Shown here piece after piece: positions 29,314 to 38,486 of a DNA stretch of 64,000 nucleotides (position 1 is its first letter; each line of letters opens with the position of its first letter). Source of the DNA: Saltatorellus ferox. GTDB lineage: Bacteria; Planctomycetota; UBA1135; GCA-002686595. The stretch is from positions 3,539,524 through 3,603,523 of the forward strand of contig CP036434.1 in assembly GCA_007751475.1 (NCBI GenBank). The letters run 5' to 3'. The notes under the pieces are model-generated. The model ran no database searches. It saw only the letters and a program-made list of their open reading frames with translations, and had not been told where the DNA came from. The translations under genes were made by a program, and so were the position numbers.

Positions 29314-31214
29314 GGGAGAATGCGCAGTCGGGCTTTGGAGAAGAGGCTCCAGAGAAGGCCGGGCAAGAGGACCGTGAAGATCACGAGCAGCGCCAGCGCG
29401 GACACGAAGTCGTCGCGGCCGAAGTGGACGGCGTTGAAGACGCGGAACATCGCGGTGTCGTTCGCCGCGGGGACGAGGACGGCGGCGTCGAGTTCGCGCA
29501 CGGACAGCGCGAAGACCACGATCCAGGCGCCGACCAGCGAGGACCAGACGCCGGGCGAGACGATGCCGAAGAGGCGCCGCAGCGGACCCGCGCCCGCGAG
29601 GTGCGCGGACTCCTCGAGTTCGGGATCGAACGAGGCCACCGCTCCGGAGCAGATGAGCGTCGCGACCGCCACGAAGCGCCCGGCGAAGAGCAGCGCGACG
29701 AGCGCGCCCGAGTCGTAGATCTGCGCCGTCCAGTCGTGGTTCCAGAACACGATCGTGCCGATGCCGAACAGCGTCGGAGGCACGATCAACGGCAGCAGCG
29801 CCACCACCTCCAGTAGCCCACCTGCTCGCCCGCGTTGGATCGCGTGCCCGAGAACCAGCGCGATCGGGAGCGAGATGGACGCCGCGATCAGCGCGAAGAG
29901 CAGGCTGGAGACGAGACTCTCGCGCGAGAGTTCGAAGGCGCGACTGAAGCTCTTCTTGAAGTTGGCCGTGAACGTCGCGAGGCCGCCACCCATGTCGGAT
30001 TGGTCGTCCGTCGTCGCGGCTTCGAGCGCGGCCTTGATCTCCGGCGCGTTCATGTCGACCTTGCGCATGGGGGCCTGGGGAACCAGACCGTCGGCGCCCG
30101 CGATCGGAACCTGTCCTGCCGCGCGCAGGGCGGCGTTGTTCGCGGCTCGGACCGCTTCCTGTCGAGCCTTGGCGTCGAGCTTCACGGCCCCCGGATCCGT
30201 CGCCGCCTGCGCGCCGGCCGCGCCGGGAGCACCGGGCATGTTCTGGGCCGCGCCGCCGCCCTGGGTCCAGGCAGCACGACGGATCGAGACGCCGCTGAAC
30301 ACGCGCGGTCCGCCGCCCGATTCGTAGAGGAGGCGTCCGATAGGCACCAGCGATGACAGCGTGACGACGAAGAGGCAGAACAGCGTGGCAGGCACCCGGG
30401 CTCTCCCGAGCTTCAGGCGCGCCGGGGCGACGAAACGGCCGTCCACGGTCCCGTAGCGCCCTTTTCGGCGCAGTGCCATCAGGGGAACGAGGGCGAGCAG
30501 CGTGAGCACGATGAGGGGGAGCGCCGTGGCGACGGCGCGCGGCTCGTTCCCGTCGACCTGCCAGTTGCTGAAGATCTCACCGGCATAGACGTTGAACTTC
30601 TTGCCGACGGCGGACACGTAGTCGCAGAGCGCGAACTCGTTGATCGAGACGATGAACGACAGCACGGCACCGCCGAGGGCGGGGATCAGGAGGAGCGGGA
30701 ACTCCATGCGCAGGATCGCGCCCAGGCCTCCGACCATGGTCGCGGCTTCTTCACGCCGCGCGTCGATCCGTTCGGCGGCGCGGCCGGTGAAGAGCGCGAC
30801 GAGTGGGAAGGTGGACACCCCGAGGATCAGGGCGCACATCACCGGCCCGCGCAGCGGCAGGATCATCGTCCAGGTCATCGCCATCATGATCGGTGGGATC
30901 AGGATCGGGACGATGCCGAGGGCCCGAAGAGCCGGGGCTCCGAAGACGTTCGTGCGCGCGACGAGGAATCCGAAGGGCAACCCGAGCGTGAGAGCGATGG
31001 CGCTGGCTCCTAGCCCCAGCGCCACGGTACGCCCGAGGAGCGTCAGCGTTCGCTCGTTGAGGAGCGACTCCAGCGCCTCGGGCTCGGCCGCGAGCCGCTC
31101 GAACATGATGAGCAGCGGGCTGAGCCCGAGCACGCAGAACACGAGGAACGCGGCCGCCACGAGCCATCGGCTCGGGCGAGCGGCAGGATGAAGCGTCGCG
31201 TTCTTCGGGGCCAT
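29310..31214 (-). CDS. ABC transporter permease, fused two-domain FbpB-like
   Basis: Inner-membrane permease with two BPD_transp_1 halves, as in ferric-iron FbpB, total 634 residues. The first half has the EAA-type loop MVGGLGAILRMEFPLLLIPALGG, the second EESAHLAGAGPLRRLFGIVSP. Between the halves, about residues 295-415, sits an unusual Ala/Gly/Pro-rich hydrophilic insert (for example MPGAPGAAGAQAATDPGAV) that ordinary FbpB (about 500-550 residues) lacks. It sits between the lipoprotein gene (10-base gap) and the ATPase gene (ATGA overlap). Confidence 0.9.
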   Translation of the reverse strand: MAPKNATLHPAARPSRWLVAAAFLVFCVLGLSPLLIMFERLAAEPEALESLLNERTLTLLGRTVALGLGASAIALTLGLPFGFLVARTNVFGAPALRALGIVPILIPPIMMAMTWTMILPLRGPVMCALILGVSTFPLVALFTGRAAERIDARREEAATMVGGLGAILRMEFPLLLIPALGGAVLSFIVSINEFALCDYVSAVGKKFNVYAGEIFSNWQVDGNEPRAVATALPLIVLTLLALVPLMALRRKGRYGTVDGRFVAPARLKLGRARVPATLFCLFVVTLSSLVPIGRLLYESGGGPRVFSGVSIRRAAWTQGGGAAQNMPGAPGAAGAQAATDPGAVKLDAKARQEAVRAANNAALRAAGQVPIAGADGLVPQAPMRKVDMNAPEIKAALEAATTDDQSDMGGGLATFTANFKKSFSRAFELSRESLVSSLLFALIAASISLPIALVLGHAIQRGRAGGLLEVVALLPLIVPPTLFGIGTIVFWNHDWTAQIYDSGALVALLFAGRFVAVATLICSGAVASFDPELEESAHLAGAGPLRRLFGIVSPGVWSSLVGAWIVVFALSVRELDAAVLVPAANDTAMFRVFNAVHFGRDDFVSALALLVIFTVLLPGLLWSLFSKARLRILP

Positions 31215-31224
31215 CGGACTCGCT

Positions 31225-32280
31225 CTACTGGTTGAAGGTCTTTCCGAGTTCCAGGCTGCGATCGGCGATGGTCTTGCCGAGGGCCGCGTAGTCGACTTTC
31301 ATGACCTTGAAGTCGCCGATCTTGCCCACGTGCGCGGGGCGCGGAACGTCGTCGCGAACAGGGATCTGTGCGCTGGCAGATTCGGCGAGCCGCTGCTCGA
31401 TCTCGCGCCGCAGGACCCAGTCGATGAATTTCTTCGCCGCGTCCGGGTGCGGCGCATCCTTCATCAGCATGATCGTGTTCGGGATCAGCAGCGTGCCGAG
31501 CGGCTCACCGTCTTTCTCCAGAACGCCTGGACCGGCCACCTGGTCCGGATAGACGCGGCGCACCGGGTAGCCCTTCTCGGACTCGGCGACGTGGTAGTCG
31601 TCCGTATCGGTCCACGCCCAGGCGAGTTCGCCCGCCCCGACCTTGCGCATCGACGTACCGTTGCTGTTCGGAAGCGCGAGCGTGTCCGCGGCGTTGGCGG
31701 CCTGCACCTTGCCGAAGAACTCGGATGCCCAGTCCTCACCCATGACCTGGTAGAGGGCGGTGGCGTGCGTCAGGGTCGTGCCCGTGAGGGGCAGGGCGAT
31801 CCCGGCCTTGCCAGACCACTTCGGGTCGAGGAGATCGAGGGTCCCCGTGGGCCCCTCGCCTTCGGGCACGAGGTCCGAGTTCACGATCAGGACGCGCGCC
31901 CGCGCCGCGAAGCCGGTCCAGGTGCGAGCGGGGTCCCGGAACTGCTCGGGGATGTCCTGGGCGCTGGGGGAGTCGTAGGCCTCCAGGAGGCCGAGTTCCG
32001 CCAGGCGGATCGTCTGCGCGATCTCGTTGTTCCAGAAGACGTCCGTCCGCGGGCGGGACTTCGCTTCCTCGATGATGGCGCGGACGTGGCCGACGGTCTT
32101 GGAGGCCTCGATGTCGTACTGGGCCCGGACCTTGAGGCCGGTCTCCTTCTCGAACTCCTTGACGAGGCCCTCGGAGAAAGGCTGGTCCAGGGAGATCCGG
32201 ACGACGAGGTCCTCGCCGGAGCCGCACGATGCGGCGAGGAGGCCAATGAGGCCGAGCAGTGGGAGAATGGGCTTGTCCAT
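31225..32280 (-). CDS. Extracellular solute-binding lipoprotein, FbpA-like
   Basis: Substrate-binding protein of the importer. MDKPILPLLGLIGLLAASC gives a lipobox LAASC with Cys at residue 19. The mature 330 residues follow the type-2 periplasmic-binding fold: VVRISLDQPFSEGLVKEFEKETGLKV, DVFWNNEIAQTIRLAELG, GFAARARVLIVNSDLVPEG and the late segment LIPNTIMLMKDAPHPDAAKKFIDWVL. This pattern is that of ferric-iron and related (thiamine, phosphonate) binders; iron is the likeliest cargo but ligand tyrosines could not be confirmed. ATG 32280 chosen for the signal; the frame runs open to 32460. It shares a 146-base divergent region with the pyrophosphatase gene. Confidence 0.88.
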   Translation of the reverse strand: MDKPILPLLGLIGLLAASCGSGEDLVVRISLDQPFSEGLVKEFEKETGLKVRAQYDIEASKTVGHVRAIIEEAKSRPRTDVFWNNEIAQTIRLAELGLLEAYDSPSAQDIPEQFRDPARTWTGFAARARVLIVNSDLVPEGEGPTGTLDLLDPKWSGKAGIALPLTGTTLTHATALYQVMGEDWASEFFGKVQAANAADTLALPNSNGTSMRKVGAGELAWAWTDTDDYHVAESEKGYPVRRVYPDQVAGPGVLEKDGEPLGTLLIPNTIMLMKDAPHPDAAKKFIDWVLRREIEQRLAESASAQIPVRDDVPRPAHVGKIGDFKVMKVDYAALGKTIADRSLELGKTFNQ

Positions 32281-32426
32281 GATGTCGGGGAGACTAGACC
32301 CTCTGCAGGGTCCGGCCACACCCGCGAAGGCAGATCCGAGCAGAAATCCTCTCGCCGGAAGGGATTCGCGCCGGTTGGGACGCCGGGTGGGGAGGTCGAA
32401 GCGGAGCGAACCGGTACGCTGACGGC

Positions 32427-33101
32427 ATGACGGTCCGCAGGCAACTTCAGGCATACGCACTCCTCACATTCGCCGTGGCCTGCGGAGGAATTCAGCCCGA
32501 GACGCGGGGAGTCGGCGCCGGGGTGCTGCCGGGGGCGACGGACTACGTCCGGGATTTCCCTGCTCGTCGGGCCGACGGGGCGGTGAACGTCGTGGTCGAG
32601 ATCCCGGCTGGCACCGACGCGAAGTGGGAGATCACCAAGCCCGACGGCCAGCTCGCGTGGGAGATCGAGGACGGCCAGCCGCGAGTCGTTCGCTACCTCG
32701 GCTATCCGGGGAACTACGGGATGGTCCCGGGCACGCTCCTGCCGAAGGAACTCGGCGGCGACGGCGATCCGCTCGACGTGCTGGTCCTCGGGCCAGCGGT
32801 GGAGCGCGGGACCGTCATCGGCGTCCGCGTGATCGGCGTCCTGGAGCTGCTCGACGGCGGCGAGCGGGACGACAAGCTCGTGGCCGTCCTGCCGGGGACG
32901 CCGCTGGGACACCTCGAGTCCCTCGGTCAGCTGGACTCGGAGTTCCCCGGCGTGACGTCGATCGTTCGGACCTGGTTCGAGAACTACAAGGGCCGGGGTG
33001 AGGACGGTCAGCCGCGCCTCGTGGCGAGGGGTTACGCGGATCGCGCCCGCGCCGAGGAAATCCTCTGGGCCTCGATGGAGGCCTTCGGGGCCCGGCACTG
33101 A
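32427..33101 (+). CDS. ppa: Inorganic pyrophosphatase (class I) with lipoprotein signal
   Basis: Hydrolyses pyrophosphate to phosphate. The catalytic core is complete: EIPAGTDAKWEITKP, YPGNYGMVPGTL, the signature DGDPLDVLVL and ERDDKLVAVLPG. At 224 residues it is longer than the usual 170-180 because of an N-terminal extension: MTVRRQLQAYALLTFAVAC reads as a lipoprotein signal with lipobox VAC and Cys 19. That predicts an anchored, extracytoplasmic enzyme, which is rare, since family members are cytosolic. A start further in is not favoured because no good start codon precedes the core. Confidence 0.9.
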   Translation: MTVRRQLQAYALLTFAVACGGIQPETRGVGAGVLPGATDYVRDFPARRADGAVNVVVEIPAGTDAKWEITKPDGQLAWEIEDGQPRVVRYLGYPGNYGMVPGTLLPKELGGDGDPLDVLVLGPAVERGTVIGVRVIGVLELLDGGERDDKLVAVLPGTPLGHLESLGQLDSEFPGVTSIVRTWFENYKGRGEDGQPRLVARGYADRARAEEILWASMEAFGARH

Positions 33102-33266
33102 TTCGAGCGGGCCCCGCCTGGTCTCGGCCGGCTCCCGCTCGGCCCACGCCCGTCGGCGAGACGGGTCGCGCTGCCGAGAAGGAGGTGCGTCCGGCGCGTC
33201 CAGCCCGCATACTGTTGCCCCACAAGTCGTCCCGGCCACCGCGAACAGCTCCCCCTGATACCAGCC

Positions 33267-34442
33267 ATGACCCTCGCCTCCCGTATGTCGGTGCTCGGCA
33301 CCGAAACCGCCTTCGAGGTCTTCGCCAAGGCCAAAGCCCTGGAAGCGAAGGGCAAGGACATCATCCACCTTCACATCGGCGCCCCGGACTTCAGCACCCC
33401 GGAGAACATCGTCGAGGCCGGGCGCAAGGCCCTGACCGACGGCTGGCACAAGTACACGCCCGCCAAGGGCCTGCCGGAGCTGCGCGAGGCTGTCGCGGAG
33501 AACATCCTGAGCTTCCGCGGGGCCGAGATCGACCCGAACAACGTGCTCATCGTGCCGGGCGGCAAGCCGACGATGTTCTACGCGATCATGATGTTCGGCG
33601 AGGCGGGCAAGGAGATCATCTATCCGAACCCGGGCTTCCCGATCTACGAGAGCATGATCCACTGGTCAGGCGCCAAGGCCGTGCCCTACGGCCTCGAGGA
33701 AGAGAAGGGCTTCGCGTTCAGCGCCGAGGCCGTGCTCGCGCTGATCACGCCGGCCACGTCCCTCCTGATCGTCAACACGCCCGCCAACCCGACGGGAGGC
33801 ATCGTCCCGCGCTCGGAGATGGACAAGCTTGTCGCCGGGCTGGAGAAGCATCCCCACGTCACCGTCCTGTGCGACGAGATCTACAGCCGCCAGCTCTACG
33901 ACGGCGAGGAGCACGTCTCGATCCTCCAGTACCCCTCGATGATCGATCGCTCGATCCTGCTGGACGGCTGGAGCAAGACCTACGCGATGACCGGCTGGCG
34001 CCTCGGCTACGGCGTCTGGCCGAGCCACCTGATCGCCGACGCCGAGCGGATCCAGATCAACTCCTCGTCCTGCGCGAACGCCGTGACCCAGGTGGCGGCG
34101 ATCGAGGCCCTGCGCGGCCCGCAGACGGCCGTGGACGAGATGCTCGCGTCCTTCGACGAGCGCCGCAAGATCATCCACGAAGAGCTGAACGCGATCCCCG
34201 GCTTCCGCTGCGTGATGCCGAAGGGCGCGTTCTACGCGTTCCCGAACACCAGCGGCACCGGCATCGCCAGCAAGACGCTGGAGGACGAACTGCTGAACGA
34301 AGCCGGCGTTGCGTGCCTTTCGGGGAAGAGCTTCGGCAAGTTCGGCGAGGGCTACATGCGCTTCAGCTACGCCAACAGCGCGGACAACATCCGCGAGGGC
34401 CTGCGACGCGTGCGCGAGCACCTCGCGAATCGCCAGGCCTGA
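33267..34442 (+). CDS. Class I/II PLP-dependent aminotransferase, aspartate-aminotransferase-like
   Basis: Cytoplasmic PLP enzyme moving amino groups between amino acids and keto acids. In 391 residues: GAPDFSTPENIVEAG, HKYTPAKGLPELREAVAE, NPANPTGG, VLCDEIYSRQLYDG, the PLP-lysine region LDGWSKTYAMTGWRLGYG, and the C-terminal Arg region YMRFSYANS that binds the substrate carboxylate. The pattern matches subgroup I-gamma aspartate aminotransferases, but exact substrate is open. Preceded by a 165-base intergenic stretch in which nothing else was seen. The threonine aldolase gene starts 32 bases downstream, probably the same transcript. Confidence 0.93.
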   Translation: MTLASRMSVLGTETAFEVFAKAKALEAKGKDIIHLHIGAPDFSTPENIVEAGRKALTDGWHKYTPAKGLPELREAVAENILSFRGAEIDPNNVLIVPGGKPTMFYAIMMFGEAGKEIIYPNPGFPIYESMIHWSGAKAVPYGLEEEKGFAFSAEAVLALITPATSLLIVNTPANPTGGIVPRSEMDKLVAGLEKHPHVTVLCDEIYSRQLYDGEEHVSILQYPSMIDRSILLDGWSKTYAMTGWRLGYGVWPSHLIADAERIQINSSSCANAVTQVAAIEALRGPQTAVDEMLASFDERRKIIHEELNAIPGFRCVMPKGAFYAFPNTSGTGIASKTLEDELLNEAGVACLSGKSFGKFGEGYMRFSYANSADNIREGLRRVREHLANRQA

Positions 34443-34474
34443 CACCGACGTCTCTCTCCCACGCCACGACTCCC

Positions 34475-35521
34475 ATGCGCGCTGACTTCCGTAGCGATAC
34501 CGTGACCCAGCCCTCGGCCGCCATGCGCGCGGTCATGCTCGACGTGCCGGTGGGGGACGACGTCCTGGACGGCGACCCCACGGTCCGCTTGCTGGAGGAT
34601 GAGGCGGCAGCCTGGCTCGGCAAGCCGCGCGCGCTCTTCGTTCCCTCGGGGACGATGGCCAACCAGGTCGCCCTCGGGGCCTGGACGCGTCCCGGCGACG
34701 AGATCGTCTGTCAGCGCTGGTCCCACATCACGACCTACGAGGGCGGCGCGCCGGGCTACCTGCACGGGGTCCAGACCCTGACCATCGGCAACCGCAGCGG
34801 CCGCATGGACCCGGCCGAGGTCGCGGAAGCCATCCGGCCCAACTTCATCCACTGCCCGAGCACCGCGCTGATCTGCCTGGAGCAGACCCACAACGTGGCG
34901 GGTGGCGTCGTGATCCCGATGGAGGAGTTCGCTGCGGTGGCAGCGGTCGGCAGGGAACGCGGGATTCCGGTGCACCTCGACGGCGCGCGGCTGGCGAACG
35001 CGGTCGTGGCCTCGGGGATCAGCGCTCCGGACTGGACAGCTCACGTGGACTCCGTATCGCTCTGTCTCTCCAAGGGGCTCGGCGCGCCGGTCGGCTCGAT
35101 CGTGGCGGGCGACGACGAGTTCATCGAACGCGCGATGCGAGTGCGGAAGCGCCTCGGGGGCTGGATGCGCCAGGCCGGCTTCCTGGCGTCGGCGGCGCGG
35201 ATGGCGCTCCGGGACAACGTCAGCCGGATGACGCTGGACCACGCGCTGGCCCGGAAGCTCGGCGAGCGGCTCGGCACCCTGCCCGGGCTCACCTGTGATG
35301 CCTCGGCCATCGAGACCAATATGGCGATGGTGCACGTGGCGCCCGAGATGATGACGGCCGCGGCGTTCGCCGAGGCCCTCGCCGCGCACGACGTTCACGT
35401 GCTCCCCATGGGGCCGCAGGTGCTGCGCTTCGTGACGCACCTCGACGTGGGCTCGCCGCAGCTGGAGCAGCTCGTGACGGCGGCCCAGGCGGTGACCTCC
35501 GAGCACGCCCCCGTGGCCTGA
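34475..35521 (+). CDS. ltaE: Low-specificity L-threonine aldolase
   Basis: PLP enzyme splitting threonine into glycine and acetaldehyde. Family marks: opening FRSDTVTQPSAAMRAVM, VGDDVLDGDPTVRLLE, FVPSGTMANQVAL, LEQTHNVAGGVV, HLDGARLANAVVASG, and the PLP-lysine segment SLCLSKGLGAPVGSI. Length 348 equals the family norm. The ATG at 34475 was chosen on the conserved start MRADFRSDTVT; the open frame upstream overlaps the aminotransferase gene out of phase. Tail-to-tail with the response regulator, four bases apart. Confidence 0.94.
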   Translation: MRADFRSDTVTQPSAAMRAVMLDVPVGDDVLDGDPTVRLLEDEAAAWLGKPRALFVPSGTMANQVALGAWTRPGDEIVCQRWSHITTYEGGAPGYLHGVQTLTIGNRSGRMDPAEVAEAIRPNFIHCPSTALICLEQTHNVAGGVVIPMEEFAAVAAVGRERGIPVHLDGARLANAVVASGISAPDWTAHVDSVSLCLSKGLGAPVGSIVAGDDEFIERAMRVRKRLGGWMRQAGFLASAARMALRDNVSRMTLDHALARKLGERLGTLPGLTCDASAIETNMAMVHVAPEMMTAAAFAEALAAHDVHVLPMGPQVLRFVTHLDVGSPQLEQLVTAAQAVTSEHAPVA

Positions 35522-35525
35522 TCGA

Positions 35526-36197
35526 TCAGCTTCGCTTGAGGCGGTAGCCGACGCCGCGGATCGTTTCGATCAGCGGCGAGCCGTCTCGGTCGACCTTCTT
35601 GCGAAGGCGGCCGATGTGGACGTCAAGAACGTTGGTACCCGGATCGAAGCCAAGGTCCCAGACGTCCTCCAGGAGCGTGTCCCGCTTGACCGTCTCACCA
35701 CCGCCCTTGGCGAGTCGCAGCAAAAGGTCGTACTCCCGCGGGCTCAGGTGGCAGGCTTTCCCCTCGCGCTTGACGCGGCGGTGGGCGAGGTCGAAGGTGA
35801 GGACTCCATAGTCGAGGGGAGCCAGCGAGTTCCGGCGGCGCACCACCGCGTCGATGCGCGCGAGCAGCTCGTCGGTGTCGACGGGCTTGACCATGAAATC
35901 GTCGGCACCTCCCCGCAGCGCCTTGACGCGTTCCTCGACCTCGGAGCGGCCCGAAAGGATGATGACGGGGAGCGCGTCGCCCTTCTCACGAACGTCGTAG
36001 AGAAGATCGTGCCCGCTGGCGCCCGGCATCTCCAGGTCGAGCAGGATCACGTCGAATGACCCGTCTCCCTCCGCGTCCAGAATATCCAGCCCCTCGTGGG
36101 CATTTTGGGCCTCTTTGACCTCACAGTCGATGGTCTTGAGGGCGAGGCGACAGAACGTCCTGAAGTCGGAGTCGTCGTCGACGAGAAGTGCGCGCAT
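35526..36197 (-). CDS. OmpR-family response regulator
   Basis: DNA-binding two-component regulator. Receiver domain: acidic residues VDDDSD, phospho-acceptor Asp 54 in VILLDLEMPG, Ser in VIILSGRS and Lys in MVKPVDTDELL. A C-terminal winged helix follows (LSPREYDLLLRLAKGGGETVKRDTLLEDVW, and NVLDVHIGRLRKKVD with the recognition helix), ending RGVGYRLKRS. 223 residues is typical. No histidine kinase gene adjoins it; the kinase at 39004-40566 is 2.8 kb away on the other strand. The upstream 533-base region contains two related palindromes that could be its operators. Confidence 0.93.
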   Translation of the reverse strand: MRALLVDDDSDFRTFCRLALKTIDCEVKEAQNAHEGLDILDAEGDGSFDVILLDLEMPGASGHDLLYDVREKGDALPVIILSGRSEVEERVKALRGGADDFMVKPVDTDELLARIDAVVRRRNSLAPLDYGVLTFDLAHRRVKREGKACHLSPREYDLLLRLAKGGGETVKRDTLLEDVWDLGFDPGTNVLDVHIGRLRKKVDRDGSPLIETIRGVGYRLKRS

Positions 36198-36730
36198 GGC
36201 AGGGGCCGTCCTTGGGGTGGGGGATGCTGGCGAGGGATCGAGTGGCGGTCAGGATTCTGCTGGGTGCTGCCGACGGGTGAGGCTGACAGGCCTGTCAGGC
36301 ATTCGTCCGAAGGGCTTCACCGGGACCGCCTGGGGGACGCTGCGCCGGTCTCCCCCTGAGTCTGACGGACCTGTCACTTGGGATCCAGGGGGCACGCGGC
36401 AAACATGCTCACCGCAACGCAGGCGTGGGAGTGGAATCAACCCTGGGGACGGGCCTTCACTCATCAAGCGCCTACGTTGTCCGTCAATGCTGGCGGGGCC
36501 TCGGCCTCCTTCGGGTGGTCGGGGCCGCTTTCTCCCGTCCCAAAGGCCTGGTCTTGGACACCCGGTCCTCGACGGCGGAGTCTCGAAAGGGCGACGCAGG
36601 GCCGAACGAGACTCATTCAAGAGCCCCTGGGTGCCGTTGGACTTCATGATTTCCCCTGACCGAGTGGACAGAGAGCCGTGGGTGGGGTCTCCTTCGTGGA
36701 GGCCTACGTTCCCCAAGGGTTGCCGCTCCC
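36198..36730. promoter_or_regulatory. 533-base intergenic region with two related palindromes
   Basis: No gene is evident. A perfect 16-bp palindrome CTGACAGGCCTGTCAG lies at 36283-36298. A second related site TGACGGACCTGTCA lies at 36363-36376, with matching outer TGAC/GTCA arms, 79 bases downstream (start to start of the 14-mers). They sit between the divergent starts of the response regulator and the coiled-coil gene, so a role as operators is plausible. The rest shows no clear structure. Confidence 0.5.
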
Positions 36731-37111
36731 ATGAAGTCATCCGACCATTCCAAGGAGTCCTTCGGGACTCTCCCAGACGACGCCGAGACGGCCGACAGCG
36801 GTCTCCTCGTGCCCCATTCCGATTCCGACGCCAAGGATCTCCAGCGTGTCCGGGATCTGCTCTTCGGAGCCACCTCGAAGGCCCATGCGAGCCGCCTGGA
36901 CTCCGTGGAGTCGGCGCTGTCGGCTCGGCTCACCGAGCTGGAGAAGGACTTCCAGCAGCGCTTGCAGAACGTCGAGTCCCAGGTCCGAGCGGACTTCCGT
37001 GCCGAAGTGACGGCGCTGACCGCGCGACTGGACGAGCACGGCACGCGGAAGGTGGAGCGCGCCGATCTACGCTCCATGCTGGCGGATCTCGCCGATCGGA
37101 TCGGGCAGTAG
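36731..37111 (+). CDS. Small coiled-coil protein, first gene of GTPase module
   Basis: A 126-residue hydrophilic protein with no signal or membrane segment. Residues about 40-110 (KDLQRVRDLLFGATSKAHA, RLTELEKDFQQRLQNVES, VTALTARLDEH) form a continuous heptad-like coiled coil, ending DLRSMLADLADRIGQ. The segment LQRVRDLLFGATSKAHASRLDSVE has a counterpart in the next gene (LAEVKELLLRGERSRLDRLEKK), so the two proteins share a short N-terminal element. Function unknown; position suggests it works with the GTPase. Confidence 0.72.
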   Translation: MKSSDHSKESFGTLPDDAETADSGLLVPHSDSDAKDLQRVRDLLFGATSKAHASRLDSVESALSARLTELEKDFQQRLQNVESQVRADFRAEVTALTARLDEHGTRKVERADLRSMLADLADRIGQ

Positions 37112-37148
37112 CCAAGGGGAAGGCGCCGCGCCCTGGAAGGGGTCGCCC

Positions 37149-38486
37149 ATGAAGTCCACCAGAGCCAACGTGCCCGAGGCGCCGACCAGGGAGACCCTCG
37201 CGGAGGTCAAGGAACTCCTTCTCCGGGGGGAGCGCTCACGACTGGATCGGCTGGAGAAGAAGGGCGTCAGCGCCGAGGCGATCGCCCACGTTCTCCCGGA
37301 TGCCATCCTTGCCCGGGAGGCCCAGGACGATCGCATCGCGCGCGCCCTTGCTCCCACCGTCGAGGCCGGTCTCTTTCGCTCGGCGCGGCGGGATCCCCAG
37401 GCGCTGGCGGACGCGATTCACCCCGCCCTCGGCCCCGCGATCCGCAGCATGATCCAGGCGAGCCTGCGCCAGTCGCTGGAGTCGCTCAACGTCGCCCTGG
37501 AGAACTCGCTGTCGCCGAAGGGGATCGGCTGGCGGCTCGAAGCGGCGCGCACCGGGAAGACGTTCTCCGAGGTCGTGCTGCTCAAGACGCTGGTCTTCCG
37601 CGTCGACCAGGTGCTGCTCGTCGATCGCGACTCCGGGCTCATCATGGCGGAGGTGCACCCGCCCGGCCTCAAGACCCAGGACGCTGACATGGTGGCCGGG
37701 ATGCTCAGCGCCATTCGCGAGTTCGCCGCGGACTCGTTCGGCGCGTCGCCGGACGAGTCGCCGCTCGAAGAGATCGAGTTCCAGGACCTGACGCTGATTC
37801 TTGCCCAGGGGCCCGAGGCCATCCTCGCGCTGGTCGTGCGCGGGAATCCCCCGAGGACGCTCCACGAGCGCGCGGTCGAGACGGTCGAGGCGCTGCACGT
37901 CGAGTACGGCCCGGAGATGAATGCGTTCGACGGAGAGGCGGAGGCGCTGGCCCCGATCCATCCCCTCCTGGAGGACCTGCTGGAGCAGGAGGCCCGCAAG
38001 CGTCGTCCGAATCCCTGGATCCGGCTGATCCCGCTGCTCGCGGCGGTGGGTTTCGTGGCCCTCGGGAGCTGGGCGATGGCCCGCTCCTTCCTGGCGAACC
38101 GAGATCTCGGCCGGGCGGAAGAGGCGCTCAGGCGAACCCCGGGCGTGATCGTGACGGAGGCGGACCTGGACGGTGGCGATATCGTCGTCCGCGGGCTGGC
38201 AGATCCTCTCGTCAAGGACCCCGAGCGCATCGCGCGCGCTGCCCTCGGGCGCTCGAAGCGCGGGGTCCGACTGGAGTTCGGTCCCTTCACCTCCCTGGAC
38301 GAGGCCATCGTGCTCCAGAGGCTTCGCAAGCTCGTCTCGATTCCGGCGGGGGTCGGTATGGATCTCCGACAGGGGCGACTTCGCCTCAGCGGCCTCGATC
38401 CCGCCGCCTGCGAGGACGCCGCGGCAGCACTTCGCGCGCTGCGGCTGGAACTCCTGGGGATCGAAAGCGTTATCGTCAGGTCGTGA
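37149..38486 (+). CDS. Membrane protein with predicted longin/roadblock-like domain, second gene of GTPase module
   Basis: 445 residues. N-terminal 110 residues are helical and share the element LLLRGERSRLDRLE with the preceding protein. Residues about 135-260 (EVVLLKTLVFRVDQVLLVDRDSGLIM, then DADMVAGMLSAIREFAADSFG, LTLILAQGPEAILALVVRG) look like a roadblock or longin-type alpha-beta domain, a fold often found in regulators of small GTPases. One membrane helix follows near residues 295-315 (LIPLLAAVGFVALGSWAMA). The C-terminal part (TPGVIVTEADLDGGDIVVRGLADPL, FGPFTSLDEAIVLQRLRKLV) resembles the periplasmic segment found before OmpA domains in some bacterial proteins, but no OmpA domain is present. 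Its stop overlaps the GTPase start. Confidence 0.75.
   Translation: MKSTRANVPEAPTRETLAEVKELLLRGERSRLDRLEKKGVSAEAIAHVLPDAILAREAQDDRIARALAPTVEAGLFRSARRDPQALADAIHPALGPAIRSMIQASLRQSLESLNVALENSLSPKGIGWRLEAARTGKTFSEVVLLKTLVFRVDQVLLVDRDSGLIMAEVHPPGLKTQDADMVAGMLSAIREFAADSFGASPDESPLEEIEFQDLTLILAQGPEAILALVVRGNPPRTLHERAVETVEALHVEYGPEMNAFDGEAEALAPIHPLLEDLLEQEARKRRPNPWIRLIPLLAAVGFVALGSWAMARSFLANRDLGRAEEALRRTPGVIVTEADLDGGDIVVRGLADPLVKDPERIARAALGRSKRGVRLEFGPFTSLDEAIVLQRLRKLVSIPAGVGMDLRQGRLRLSGLDPAACEDAAAALRALRLELLGIESVIVRS

Noticed and set aside
33185..34474. N-terminal part of the frame containing threonine aldolase
   Set aside because: It lies over the aminotransferase gene in another frame; the conserved aldolase start is at 34475.
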